A stretch of DNA of 64,000 nucleotides, from the NCBI GenBank assembly GCA_019416065.1, contig DXYB01000007.1, positions 1-64,000 on the forward strand. Reading direction: 5' to 3'. The notes beneath the pieces are model-generated. The model saw only the letters and a list, made by a program, of their open reading frames with translations. It searched no databases and was not told the DNA's origin. Position numbers and translations under genes: made by a program. Positions 53,412 to 61,891 of this stretch are shown in pieces. Every line of letters begins with the position of its first letter. Positions within the stretch are counted from its first letter, which is position 1. The DNA comes from Acidaminococcus sp. (lineage in GTDB: Bacteria > Bacillota > Negativicutes > Acidaminococcales > Acidaminococcaceae).

Positions 53412-54413
53412 ATGAAAAAACTATTAGCCATGCTTTTGGTTTTCAGCAGCCTGACTTGTGCAGGCTGCTTTTTTCGGACTAAGAAACAAGAAGACACCCG
53501 GTTTATGATGGACACGATGATTACCATCACCACCACGGGTAAAAATGAAAAGGACCTGACGGACGCAACGAACAATGCCATGGCTCTGTTTCAGACCATT
53601 GCCAATCAGACCGATCCCTATACCCCGCAGGGGCCTGATGATCTGTATGCCATTAACCAGGACGCCGGAAAAGGCCCCCATAAAGCATCTCCCTACCTGA
53701 TGGATCTATTGCGCCAGGTGACTCCGCTGAAGGATCCTAACCTGGATATTACCCTGGGGCCTGTTATCCAGGTGTGGAACAAGCACCGGGACAGCAAAAC
53801 CGTCCCCACGGAGGGGGAACTTGTGGCGGCCCTTTCCAAATGTGGGGAAGAGAAGTATACTGTATCTACAGAGAATAACACCGTAACACTTGCCCCTGGG
53901 ATGGGCCTGGATCTAGGCGCCGTAGCCAAGGGCTACGCCGTAGAGCAGGTAGCGGCCCTGTTAAGCAAGGATGCTCGGGTAAAGACCGCCCTCATTAATG
54001 CCGGCGGCAACATCAAAGTGCTAGGCACAAAAGAAGATGGGAAACCCTGGAAAATCGGCATCCAGGATCCCCGGAATCCGGAAAAACTGCTGGGCACCCT
54101 GGCGGTAAAAAGCGGTACGGGGATTGCCACCAGCGGGGATTACCAGCGCTACTATGAAGTAAGCGGAAAACGCTACCACCACATTTTGGATCCTCGCACC
54201 GGCTGGCCCGCCCCCTACTGCCGTAGCGTGACTGTGGTAACAAATTCGGCTTTTTGGGCGGATTATTATTCCACGCTGCTCTTTGTCCTGCCCTGGCAAA
54301 AAGCCATGGAACTGGTAAAAAGTCACCCAGAGCTGAATATGGTGTATGTAGATACTACAGGGCAGCTTCATGTATCCTCCGGACTAAAAGACGCTTTTAC
54401 CCCGGAGTCCTAG
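53412..54413 (+). CDS. apbE: FAD:protein FMN transferase ApbE (lipoprotein)
   Basis: A 333-aa lipoprotein (lipobox LTCAGC) that attaches FMN to threonines of RnfG and RnfD. MDTMITITTTG, DLGAVAKGYAVEQ and YHHILDPRTGWPA are conserved. GAGGAG lies 4-5 nt before the ATG at 53412, chosen over the ATG at 53400. 17 nt after rnfB, so part of the same operon. Confidence 0.93.
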   Translation: MKKLLAMLLVFSSLTCAGCFFRTKKQEDTRFMMDTMITITTTGKNEKDLTDATNNAMALFQTIANQTDPYTPQGPDDLYAINQDAGKGPHKASPYLMDLLRQVTPLKDPNLDITLGPVIQVWNKHRDSKTVPTEGELVAALSKCGEEKYTVSTENNTVTLAPGMGLDLGAVAKGYAVEQVAALLSKDARVKTALINAGGNIKVLGTKEDGKPWKIGIQDPRNPEKLLGTLAVKSGTGIATSGDYQRYYEVSGKRYHHILDPRTGWPAPYCRSVTVVTNSAFWADYYSTLLFVLPWQKAMELVKSHPELNMVYVDTTGQLHVSSGLKDAFTPES

Positions 54414-54426
54414 GGAGATTGTAGCA

Positions 54427-54804
54427 ATGCGAAAAAATGACATGTTTCTGGTGCTGGTCCTGGCTATTTTGGCCGTAGGCAGCTGGGTATTTTTCCACGC
54501 CGCCCAAAGCCAGGGCGGCAAAGTGCTAGTGGTCCGCCGGGATCAGCAGGTCATCCAGCGGATTGAACTAAAAAAAGTCACCACGGAAACAAAATTATTG
54601 GTACCGGTAAAAGACGGGGAACTGACGGTAATCTACGACCATGAAGGGGCCCGTGTCATCGAATCCCCCTGCCCGGACAAAATCTGTATCCACCAGGGTA
54701 AAATCACTCGCTCTGGCCAAACCATTGCCTGCGTACCGGAAAAGGTCCTGGTCAGTCTGACCACACCGGAAAAGGAGAATGACCATGACGCCATCCTCCG
54801 CTAA
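54427..54804 (+). CDS. NusG domain II-containing protein
   Basis: A 125-aa protein with an N-terminal membrane helix (FLVLVLAILAVGSWVFFHAA) and a NusG domain II fold (about residues 35-120), including ESPCPDKICIHQG and the late IACVPEKVLVSL. Such proteins repeatedly sit between apbE and a Gx transporter gene in Firmicutes; the role is unknown. The end overlaps the next gene by 20 nt. Confidence 0.85.
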   Translation: MRKNDMFLVLVLAILAVGSWVFFHAAQSQGGKVLVVRRDQQVIQRIELKKVTTETKLLVPVKDGELTVIYDHEGARVIESPCPDKICIHQGKITRSGQTIACVPEKVLVSLTTPEKENDHDAILR

Positions 54805-55342
54805 ACTCTCCCTGCACGACGAGACGCAGCTGGGAATTCTTTTGGCAGCGGCCCTGGCCCTGCGTCTGATGGAAAGTAACTTGGCGTTTTTGCTCCCGCT
54901 TCCCGGGGCCCATTTGGGGCTTGCCAATACGGTGACCATTATCGTCCTGTACCTGTATGGCACTCGGAGAGCAGCCCTCTTTCTCGCGGCCCGGCTGCTA
55001 CTAACGGGACTATTATTCACAGGACTCCTCACTCCCAGTTTTTTGATCGGGCTCAGCGGGGCCGTGGTCAGCTTTGTGGCCATGGCGGTTGCGGCGCGCT
55101 CCCAATGGTTTTCTACGGTAGGGGTAGGCCTCTTAGGCGCTTTTTTTCATAACTGCGGGCAAATCATAGTCGCGGCTGCCTTTATGCAAAGTGCGCTTAT
55201 TTTTTCCTATTTACCCGTCCTGATTGCCATTGGAATTCCCACAGGGCTTTTCACAGGATGTGTGGCTGGATTTTTCCTGCGCCAACTGCAAAAAACAAAA
55301 AACGCCCCATCTCCTCTCAGGAAAGAAACAAAAAGCCAGTAA
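54785..55342 (+). CDS. Gx transporter family protein
   Basis: A 185-aa protein with about five or six TM segments of the Gx transporter family (once named heptaprenyl diphosphate synthase component I): AAALALRLMESNLAFLLPLPG, HLGLANTVTIIVLYLYG. ECF S-component-like; substrate unknown. AAGGAG is 7 nt before the second ATG (54785). With apbE and the NusG-II protein it is a known accessory block of rnf clusters. Confidence 0.85.
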   Translation: MTPSSAKLSLHDETQLGILLAAALALRLMESNLAFLLPLPGAHLGLANTVTIIVLYLYGTRRAALFLAARLLLTGLLFTGLLTPSFLIGLSGAVVSFVAMAVAARSQWFSTVGVGLLGAFFHNCGQIIVAAAFMQSALIFSYLPVLIAIGIPTGLFTGCVAGFFLRQLQKTKNAPSPLRKETKSQ

Positions 55343-55359
55343 AGAAAGAAGGGATTTCC

Positions 55360-56007
55360 ATGGAAGAACCCGCACCCTGGCAACAGTTGCGATGCCAATT
55401 GGAAGACTGTGCCGCCTGTGCCTTTAGGGGACAGTGCCTAGCTCCAGTAGGCTGGTTTGGGACGCTGGGCAGCCCTCTTATGATTGTAGGAGAAGGCCCT
55501 GGCGGCGTGGAAGATGCCTACGGATGTCCCTTAATCGGTCCCAGCGGCCAGTTTTTGGATAAGGTCCTGTGGGCAGCAGGCATCACGCGGGACCGGATTT
55601 ATACTAGTAACGTCATCAAATGCCGCCCCAAAGGCAACCGCACCCCAACTCCAGAAGAAGGTATGGTCTGCGCACAAAGAATCCTGGAGCAGGAAATCCA
55701 GCTGCTCCAGCCCCTTGTGATCGTAGCCCTGGGCAGTGTGGCCTTGCGGTATTTCAAAAATCCACAGGCCCACATCACCGGGGAACGGGGGCAATGGTTT
55801 ACCACCCAGGATCATATTCCCTGTATCGCCACTTACCATCCGTCCTACCTGTTGCGGCAGGAGGGACAGGCCCGGATCAATGCCAAATGGGAAATGTTCC
55901 GGGATCTTTTTGCGGCTAAAGCCAAAGTACTGGAACAAAAACCAGACTACATATTTGCGAGCAGTGCCCCTACGTCTTTATTTGCACTGTTTCAAAAACG
56001 GTCCTAA
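55360..56007 (+). CDS. uracil-DNA glycosylase, family 4 (type Udga)
   Basis: A 215-aa DNA-repair enzyme removing uracil. The [4Fe-4S]-ligand region CAACAFRGQC lies near the N-terminus; motif GEGPGGVEDAYGCPLIGPSG (the catalytic Glu/Ala region) and HPSYLLRQ follow. The ATG at 55360 is preceded by AAGAAGGG; the frame opens 34 codons earlier in the Gx gene. Gap of 17 nt after the Gx gene suggests cotranscription. Confidence 0.88.
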   Translation: MEEPAPWQQLRCQLEDCAACAFRGQCLAPVGWFGTLGSPLMIVGEGPGGVEDAYGCPLIGPSGQFLDKVLWAAGITRDRIYTSNVIKCRPKGNRTPTPEEGMVCAQRILEQEIQLLQPLVIVALGSVALRYFKNPQAHITGERGQWFTTQDHIPCIATYHPSYLLRQEGQARINAKWEMFRDLFAAKAKVLEQKPDYIFASSAPTSLFALFQKRS

Positions 56008-56021
56008 AGGAGGTGTTCCCC

Positions 56022-57419
56022 ATGCCATGCCTTGCATCCTATACACTCCCCCATCCGCCCGTCATCCTGCCGGAAATAGGACGGGGAGAAGAAGCTGCCA
56101 TACAAAAAACCATTACCGCCTATGAGGCGGCCATGCAGGAAGCCGCTTCCCTGCAGCCGGATACGCTGATTATAACCAGCCCCCATGCGGAGCTGTACAT
56201 GGATTATTTCCATATCGCTCCAGGAACCGGGGCCAGAGGAAACTTTTCCCAGTTCCGGGCCCCTCAGGTAGAAGTATCCGTATGCTACGATACGCAGCTG
56301 GTAGATACGCTCTGCGCCATGGCCCAGCAAGAAGGCATCCCAGCAGGAACTTTGGGCGAAAAAAATCCTGTACTGGACCACGGAACCATGATCCCCCTGT
56401 ATTTTTTCCAGAAATACAGACCTCTTGCACAGGTAAAAATTCTCCGCATCGGATTGTCCGGCCTTTCGGCGGAAAGCCATTACCGCTTGGGGCAATGCAT
56501 TGTAAAAGCCGTGGAGCAGCTGGGCCGCCGAGCCATTTTTCTTGCCAGCGGGGATTTGTCCCATAAACTGCGTCCAGAGGGACCTTACGGGTTTGTACCG
56601 GAAGGGCCGCAATTTGATGCAGCCTGCACCCAGGCTTTAGGGCAGGGGGATTTTCTTAAGCTGCTAACATTGGACGACACACTCTGCGAGAAAGCCGCGG
56701 AATGTGGGCTGCGCTCCTTCTGGATCATGGCAGGTGCCTGGGATGGTTGGAGCGTCAAGTCCCAGCTTTTATCCTATGAAGGTCCTTTCGGAGTAGGCTA
56801 CGGCATTGCTTCATTCCATCCGGACGTTCCGGATGAAACCCGTAACTTGCTGACTCCCCTGCAAGCGTGGAAAAAAGCCCTCCGCCTGCAGAAAAAGGCT
56901 AAGGAAGATCCTTATGTACGGCTGGCCAGGTTCACAGTGGAAAGCATGGTAAAAACCGGGAAAATGCCACCTCTTCCCACTCGTTTGCCGGAGGAAATGC
57001 TCCATACCCGGGCTGGCGCTTTTGTGTCCCTGCATCTCCATGGACAATTACGGGGCTGTATTGGCACCATTTCTCCGGTGCGGGATTGTATCGCCAAAGA
57101 AATCCTGTATAACGGGGTAGCCGCTGCGACGGAAGATCCTCGCTTTGCCCCGGTGCAATCTGGCGAACTGCCGGATTTGGAATACAGTGTGGATATTCTG
57201 GGAAGGCCCGAACCTGTCACCGCACTTTCTCAGCTCAACCCCAAGCAGTACGGCGTTATCGTGGAAAGCACCCAGGATGCCCGCAGAGGCCTATTGCTGC
57301 CGGATCTGGATGGCGTAAATACTGTGCAAGGTCAAATCGCTATCGCCCGCCAGAAGGCCCATATTGCAGAAACAGAACCCATAAAACTGTGGCGGTTCCA
57401 GGTGGTGAGACACGTATGA
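56022..57419 (+). CDS. MEMO-AMMECR1 fusion of the AmmeMemoRadiSam system
   Basis: A 465-aa two-domain protein. The N-terminal half (about 1-255) is a MEMO-like class III extradiol dioxygenase fold (ITSPHAELYMDYF; LDHGTMIPLYF; LASGDLSHKL). The C-terminal half (about 285-465) is AMMECR1 (GAFVSLHLHGQLRGCIGTI; GLLLPDLDGVNTVQGQIAIA). These are separate genes in many species. The ATG at 56022 fits AAAGGAGG better than the GTG at 56013. Overlaps amrS by 4 nt. Function unknown, found with a radical SAM partner. Confidence 0.9.
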   Translation: MPCLASYTLPHPPVILPEIGRGEEAAIQKTITAYEAAMQEAASLQPDTLIITSPHAELYMDYFHIAPGTGARGNFSQFRAPQVEVSVCYDTQLVDTLCAMAQQEGIPAGTLGEKNPVLDHGTMIPLYFFQKYRPLAQVKILRIGLSGLSAESHYRLGQCIVKAVEQLGRRAIFLASGDLSHKLRPEGPYGFVPEGPQFDAACTQALGQGDFLKLLTLDDTLCEKAAECGLRSFWIMAGAWDGWSVKSQLLSYEGPFGVGYGIASFHPDVPDETRNLLTPLQAWKKALRLQKKAKEDPYVRLARFTVESMVKTGKMPPLPTRLPEEMLHTRAGAFVSLHLHGQLRGCIGTISPVRDCIAKEILYNGVAAATEDPRFAPVQSGELPDLEYSVDILGRPEPVTALSQLNPKQYGVIVESTQDARRGLLLPDLDGVNTVQGQIAIARQKAHIAETEPIKLWRFQVVRHV

Positions 57420-58252
57420 CCCTGGGGAATATCCTATGTACCCTCTGCCCCCGGCGCTGCTCCCTGCCGCCAGGTGTCACAGGTTTTTGCCGCGCCCGGG
57501 CCAATGTGGACGGAAAAATTGTCTGTCAAAATTATGGGCTACTCTCTTCCATCGCCCTGGACCCCATCGAAAAAAAGCCCTTGCGGCGGTATTACCCGGG
57601 GCGTCTCATTCTTTCCGTAGGCAGCTATGGCTGCAACCTGCGCTGTCCGTTCTGTCAGAACGCATCCATCGCCCAACAAGGACGAGAAGTCACCCATATG
57701 GAAGTTTCCCCAACGCAGCTCCTTGATCTGGCTCTTGTCTATAGAGAAAAAGCCGGAAATCTGGGTGTGGCCTTTACGTACAACGAACCAGTAGTGGGAT
57801 ATGAATATGTACGGGATTGCGCTACCCTGCTCAAAGAACATAACTTACGGGTAGTGCTGGTTACCAACGGAATGCTGTCCCCTGACCCTTGGAAGGCATT
57901 ATTGCCCTTGCTTGATGCAGCCAATATTGATCTCAAAGGGTTTACGCCAGAATTTTACCAGTGGATCGGCGGAGATCTGGAAACGGTAAAAGAATCCATC
58001 CGCCTGGCTCATGCGGCGAATGTCCATGTGGAAGTCACCACGCTGATTATTCCCGGGAAAAACGACAGTCCTGCGGAAATGGAAGCAGAAGCCAAATGGC
58101 TGGCTTCCCTCTCCCCCAATTTAGTTCTCCACGTATCCCGGTATTTTCCCCATTACCAGCTGGATCTGCCTGCCACACCGGTAGAAACAGTATACCACCT
58201 GGCAGACGTGGCTAGACAGTATTTGAACTACGTTTACACCGGAAACTGCTAA
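57416..58252 (+). CDS. amrS: AmmeMemoRadiSam system radical SAM enzyme AmrS
   Basis: A 278-aa radical SAM protein. CTLCPRRCSLPPGVTGFCRA at the start and the cluster motif YGCNLRCPFCQN (CX3CX2C) fit the PflA-like AmrS group. Translationally coupled to the MEMO-AMMECR1 fusion (GTATGACC). A strong terminator follows at 58283-58329. The target modified by the system is not known. Confidence 0.92.
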   Translation: MTLGNILCTLCPRRCSLPPGVTGFCRARANVDGKIVCQNYGLLSSIALDPIEKKPLRRYYPGRLILSVGSYGCNLRCPFCQNASIAQQGREVTHMEVSPTQLLDLALVYREKAGNLGVAFTYNEPVVGYEYVRDCATLLKEHNLRVVLVTNGMLSPDPWKALLPLLDAANIDLKGFTPEFYQWIGGDLETVKESIRLAHAANVHVEVTTLIIPGKNDSPAEMEAEAKWLASLSPNLVLHVSRYFPHYQLDLPATPVETVYHLADVARQYLNYVYTGNC

Positions 58253-58282
58253 CCTCACAGTAAGACGGTATAGCGTTTTTAG

Positions 58283-58329
58283 AAGCAAAAACAGCGACAG
58301 AGTTGCGCTCTCTGCCGCTGTTTTTGCTT
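58283..58329 (+). terminator. terminator of the amrS operon
   Basis: A 14-bp stem AAGCAAAAACAGCG/CGCTGTTTTTGCTT includes a T-rich 3' arm; inner AGAG/CTCT adds pairing. It lies about 30 nt after amrS. Confidence 0.7.
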
Positions 58330-58335
58330 GAAGGT

Positions 58336-58640
58336 TGACAATAAAAATGGTTAGGAGAAACACGAGGAGTGGTTGTTTCTCTTATGATTAGCCGGGAAAA
58401 GAAATTCTTTTCCCAAGTCAGTACGCAAAGGGGAGGGGATGGCAGGCTGTGTTGTCGCCGCAAGGCACCTGTCATCCCGTATTTTGTCTCCTGGGGGGAG
58501 ACGGTGGAAAAACAGGGGCACACATCCTGTTTTCCCTATACGTTAGAAGGTTTACTGATTAGCGAAAGGGGAGTGGTTGGGTTAGCTATCACTAACCCAA
58601 CCTTGAAAAAAATAAAGACAATGCGGTTAGTCTTTACTTA
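58336..58640 (+). ncRNA. candidate structured RNA (chain of hairpins), unidentified
   Basis: A gene-free, GC-mixed stretch with seven hairpins in a row: 58353-58383, 58394-58414, 58436-58478 (11 bp with one G-U and an inner GCC-GCAA-GGC tetraloop), 58486-58502, 58506-58535, 58575-58602 (perfect 11 bp), 58613-58636. The non-Watson-Crick pairs are G-U only on the plus strand. TTGACA at 58335-58340 could be a -35. I could not match tmRNA, RNase P, SRP, 6S or common riboswitches. The plus-strand 129-codon frame here does not look like protein. The remainder to 58840 is AT-rich and holds nothing evident. Confidence 0.45.
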
Positions 58641-58848
58641 CAGGAATTATATTAGCATACTTAGTGAAATCCTGCAACCCCTTTTTTCATTTTTTCTTCT
58701 TTTTTCTAAAAAAATATTTTTTAGCTCCCTATTTCTCCCTTACCTCCATGTAAAATAGTACCATAACACGCAGTTTTTCCTGTAATTTTCAAAGTTTCCG
58801 ATAAATTTAGTTATACCTAACTCGTTTATTTACATTGTCTCAATTTTT

Positions 58849-58882
58849 CTTTCATGTCGCTTTCATATTTTAGCGGTATCCT
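58849..58882 (+). promoter_or_regulatory. response-regulator site and promoter of the two-component operon
   Basis: Direct repeats CTTTCAT at 58849-58855 and 58860-58866 (period 11), 10 bp, then TATCCT at 58877-58882. The same geometry recurs at 61014 and 62171. Autoregulation is inferred. Confidence 0.6.
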
Positions 58883-58916
58883 GTACAATGAAAAAGTGAC
58901 GGAGGAGGATGATTTT

Positions 58917-59591
58917 ATGAAGATTCTCGTGGTGGAAGACGAACCTACTTTAAATAAAATTATTGCTAAACGCTTGAAGATCGAGGCCTATTCCGTGGAC
59001 AGCGCCTTTAATGGCAAGGAAGCCTTGCAATACCTGGAAGCCGCGGAATATGATTTGCTCATTGTGGATATTATGATGCCGGAAATGGACGGGTTGACCC
59101 TGGTGAAAAAAATCCGGGAGCGCAGCAAGGCCATTCCGGTCCTCTTTCTGACGGCCCTTGACAGTACCAAGGACAAGGTGACAGGTTTGGATGCCGGCGG
59201 AGATGATTATTTGGTAAAACCGTTTGAGTTTGAAGAGCTACTAGCCCGAATCCGCAGCCTCTTGCGCCGCAGCCGCAGTGGCGGACAGGCATCTCCCCAG
59301 CTGCAACTTCTGGATTTACAATTAGATCCCAGGACCCACCAGGTCACCCGGGCCGGTACGGACATCGCCCTGACCCCCAAAGAATTTGCCATTTTGGAGT
59401 ACCTCTTGCGCAACCAAGGAACCGTGCTTTCCCGGCAGCAGATTTTGGAACATGCCTGGGATTTTTCCTATGAGGGGTATTCCAATATGGTGGATGTGTA
59501 TATAAAAACCCTGCGGCAAAAAATTGACAGGGATTTTGAACCCAAACTGCTGCAGACAGTAAGAGGGACCGGCTATGTACTTAAAGCATAA
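58917..59591 (+). CDS. OmpR-family response regulator
   Basis: A 224-aa regulator: receiver domain (ILVVEDEPTLN, acceptor Asp in DLLIVDIMMPEMDG, FLTALDS, VKPFEFEELLARI) and winged-helix DNA-binding domain (TPKEFAILEYLLRNQGTVLS; YSNMVDVYIKTLRQKI). GGAGGAGG lies before the ATG at 58917. The end overlaps the kinase gene by 17 nt. Probably binds the TTTCAT direct repeats in front of its own operon, the PepSY gene and the basic exported protein gene. Confidence 0.94.
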   Translation: MKILVVEDEPTLNKIIAKRLKIEAYSVDSAFNGKEALQYLEAAEYDLLIVDIMMPEMDGLTLVKKIRERSKAIPVLFLTALDSTKDKVTGLDAGGDDYLVKPFEFEELLARIRSLLRRSRSGGQASPQLQLLDLQLDPRTHQVTRAGTDIALTPKEFAILEYLLRNQGTVLSRQQILEHAWDFSYEGYSNMVDVYIKTLRQKIDRDFEPKLLQTVRGTGYVLKA

Positions 59592-60993
59592 ATTGGTTTC
59601 TCTGTTTTCCAGACTCCTGCGTTTGATTTCCCATCAGGCAGACCGGATCCCTACCGCATGGAAAGTGACCCTGTGGTACACCCTGTTTCTTACCCTGATC
59701 TTGACCCTCTTTACCGGCACCGTACTGAAACTGGCGGAAGACAAAGAGCGGCAAGAAGCCGGCAAGGCCTTGGTTGAAGCTGTGGAAAGAGCTTCCCGTC
59801 CTGACCGGCATTTTACCGGCTACGACAAAAACGTGTACCTCACCCTGCGCAGCCACGATGGAAAAATCCTAGATGGCTTTGAACCCGAAGGGATGCCCCA
59901 GCTCTCCCCTGCTTTCGGCAAGGGCCCCCAAAAGATCAAATTTGGCGGGCAGTCCTACCACTACATTGATATGCCCCGGCAGTTTCCTCAGGATCGGGGA
60001 AAAATCATTCCCCACTCCCAGCCCGGCCCCTGGGTCCGTGGCGTTTTGCCGGACCAGGTTTTTGCCAACCGCTACCAGGTTTTTCTGGTAACGGCGCTAT
60101 TGGCACTTCCTCTTTTTTTACTTCTAGTTACCGCCGGCGGCTATAAGATCATTAAGCACAGTTTTGCCCCCGTGCAAACCATGAGCAACGCTGCCCGGGC
60201 CATCGGAGAAACCGGAGATCTATCCCAGCGGCTTCCCCTGGGAGAAGGCAACGACGAAATCCACCAGATGGGCCATACCTTTAACTGGATGCTGGGGCAA
60301 TTAGAAAACCAGCTGGAACGGGAAAAACGTTTTACTTCCGACGTATCCCACGAGCTGCGCACCCCCACGGCGGTCATCATGGCAGAAAGCGAATTGAATA
60401 AGGATTACACCGACAACGTAGAAGAAGCCAAGGAAGGATTTCGGCATATCTTTGACCAGTCCCGGCACATGGCCTACCTGATTAACGAACTGTTAGAGCT
60501 TTCCCGGCTGGGGAGCAAAAAAAGTGTGGAGATCCGTCCCGTGGACTGGTCTGACTTAGTCCAGGGCACCTTGGAAGACTACCAAAAACTTCCCCAGGCC
60601 AAAGATCTCCAGTGGGATATACAGCTTATGCCCCACCTGGTTGTTGAAGGGGATGAAGCGCTATTGCACCGGGTGCTAGGCAATTACCTGGACAACGCCC
60701 TGAAATTTACCAAAAGCCGTATTAACGTTTCTCTTACGGCCACCAAAGAGGGGTATGCCTTGCTTAGCGTCAGGGATGACGGTATAGGCATACCCCAGGA
60801 TAAGCAGCAGGAAATCTGGGACCGACTGGTACAACTGGATCCTTCCCGGAATAAGGACCGAAACCAGGGGCTTGGCCTTGGCTTATCCTTTGTGGCCACG
60901 GCAGCCAAACTATTAAAGGGGCATGCCGGTGTAAAAAGCACCCTAGGAAAAGGCAGTACCTTTACCTTCTCCCTGTTGTTAAAGAAAAGATAA
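59575..60993 (+). CDS. sensor histidine kinase
   Basis: A 472-aa membrane kinase: TM1 (VTLWYTLFLTLILTLFTGTV, about residues 30-50), an extracytoplasmic sensor of about 110 residues, TM2 (about 165-190), HAMP, H-box SDVSHELRTP (His near 258), N-box NYLDNALKF and G-boxes DDGIGIP, GLGLGL. The signal is unknown. AGAGGGA precedes the ATG. Coupled to the response regulator. Confidence 0.93.
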   Translation: MYLKHKLVSLFSRLLRLISHQADRIPTAWKVTLWYTLFLTLILTLFTGTVLKLAEDKERQEAGKALVEAVERASRPDRHFTGYDKNVYLTLRSHDGKILDGFEPEGMPQLSPAFGKGPQKIKFGGQSYHYIDMPRQFPQDRGKIIPHSQPGPWVRGVLPDQVFANRYQVFLVTALLALPLFLLLVTAGGYKIIKHSFAPVQTMSNAARAIGETGDLSQRLPLGEGNDEIHQMGHTFNWMLGQLENQLEREKRFTSDVSHELRTPTAVIMAESELNKDYTDNVEEAKEGFRHIFDQSRHMAYLINELLELSRLGSKKSVEIRPVDWSDLVQGTLEDYQKLPQAKDLQWDIQLMPHLVVEGDEALLHRVLGNYLDNALKFTKSRINVSLTATKEGYALLSVRDDGIGIPQDKQQEIWDRLVQLDPSRNKDRNQGLGLGLSFVATAAKLLKGHAGVKSTLGKGSTFTFSLLLKKR

Positions 60994-61013
60994 ACTCCCT
61001 TGCAAAATCGCTT

Positions 61014-61047
61014 TTTTCATGTTTCCTTCATCTCCTGCCCCTATACT
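61014..61047 (+). promoter_or_regulatory. response-regulator site and promoter of the PepSY gene
   Basis: TTTTCAT (61014-61020) and CCTTCAT (61025-61031), period 11, then 10 bp and TATACT (61042-61047). Confidence 0.65.
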
Positions 61048-61097
61048 GAGGGCAACCAATGAAGAAAAAACAGCCCCAGGCTGAAGGAGGAAGTATC

Positions 61098-61838
61098 ATG
61101 AAGGAAGAACAAAAAGCAAAATTGGAAGCGTTGGCAGAAAGAACCCTGCAATGGGGAAAGCAGACCTTTACCCCTCGGCGAATGAAAAAAGCCGTAGGCG
61201 TCGTGTTGGTGCTAGCAGTAGCTGGCGCAGGCGGGAAATTTGCCCTGCACCGGGTCAAAGGCGCCGCCCGGCTGCAAGAGGCCCAGGCCCGCAGCAACCT
61301 GCTGCAGAACCTGGCCGCATCCCAGAACATCACCCTACTAACCACGGAAGCGGTCAAAGATAAGGTGGCCCAGGCCCTAGGCACCACCCCGGACGCCGTA
61401 ACATTTAAAAATGTAATCCTAGCGGACAAAGGGCCTAAAGAGTTCCAGGGCCCTAAGGATAAAGATCACAACTTTAAAAAAGAGCGCAAAGACGACAACA
61501 AACACCGGGATAAAAAGGAAAACCGGGACGATCGCTTTGACCATACTAGAGCGCCCCAACCTCCTGTAAACGGCCAGCAGCCAATAGCAGCACCACAGCC
61601 TGATCGCCAGGCCATGGCGGCAGCTCCAGGACTACCTGCTGCTCTACCGGCTGCCCCTGGGCCCCATGCAGAGCCACATTTTGCTGGTGCGTCTAAAAAT
61701 AATGGTTTCCCGGCCTTTTATCTGGCTGACTGTGAAATGGGCGGTATGCGTTACCATTTTGTCATTGATGCCCAAAGCGGGAAAATTCTCCGCAGCCAGG
61801 TCCATAAAGAAGGGCTACTAGATTCCTTCCTGGCCTGA
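61098..61838 (+). CDS. membrane-anchored PepSY-domain protein with a disordered insert
   Basis: A 246-aa protein: cytoplasmic basic tail, one membrane helix (AVGVVLVLAVAGAGGKFAL, about residues 31-49), then a PepSY domain split in two. The first half is LLTTEAVKDKVAQALGTTPD; the second is FYLADCEMGGMRYHFVIDAQSGKIL at the end. Between them lie about 90 residues rich in Lys/Asp/Arg, then Pro/Ala/Gln, clearly disordered. GGAGG is 7 nt before the ATG at 61098; an ATG 13 codons earlier is possible. It has its own TTTCAT-repeat promoter. Confidence 0.75.
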   Translation: MKEEQKAKLEALAERTLQWGKQTFTPRRMKKAVGVVLVLAVAGAGGKFALHRVKGAARLQEAQARSNLLQNLAASQNITLLTTEAVKDKVAQALGTTPDAVTFKNVILADKGPKEFQGPKDKDHNFKKERKDDNKHRDKKENRDDRFDHTRAPQPPVNGQQPIAAPQPDRQAMAAAPGLPAALPAAPGPHAEPHFAGASKNNGFPAFYLADCEMGGMRYHFVIDAQSGKILRSQVHKEGLLDSFLA

Positions 61839-61891
61839 GTTTCGCGTCCCGGCTATAGGGGGATCCTAGCAAGCAAAGGAGGTCCTTGCTC

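Noticed and set aside
58369..58758. Open frame of 129 codons on the plus strand inside the hairpin region
   Set aside because: No ribosome site, odd composition (Cys/Arg-rich then Phe/Leu-rich), and the bases are explained better by a chain of hairpins.
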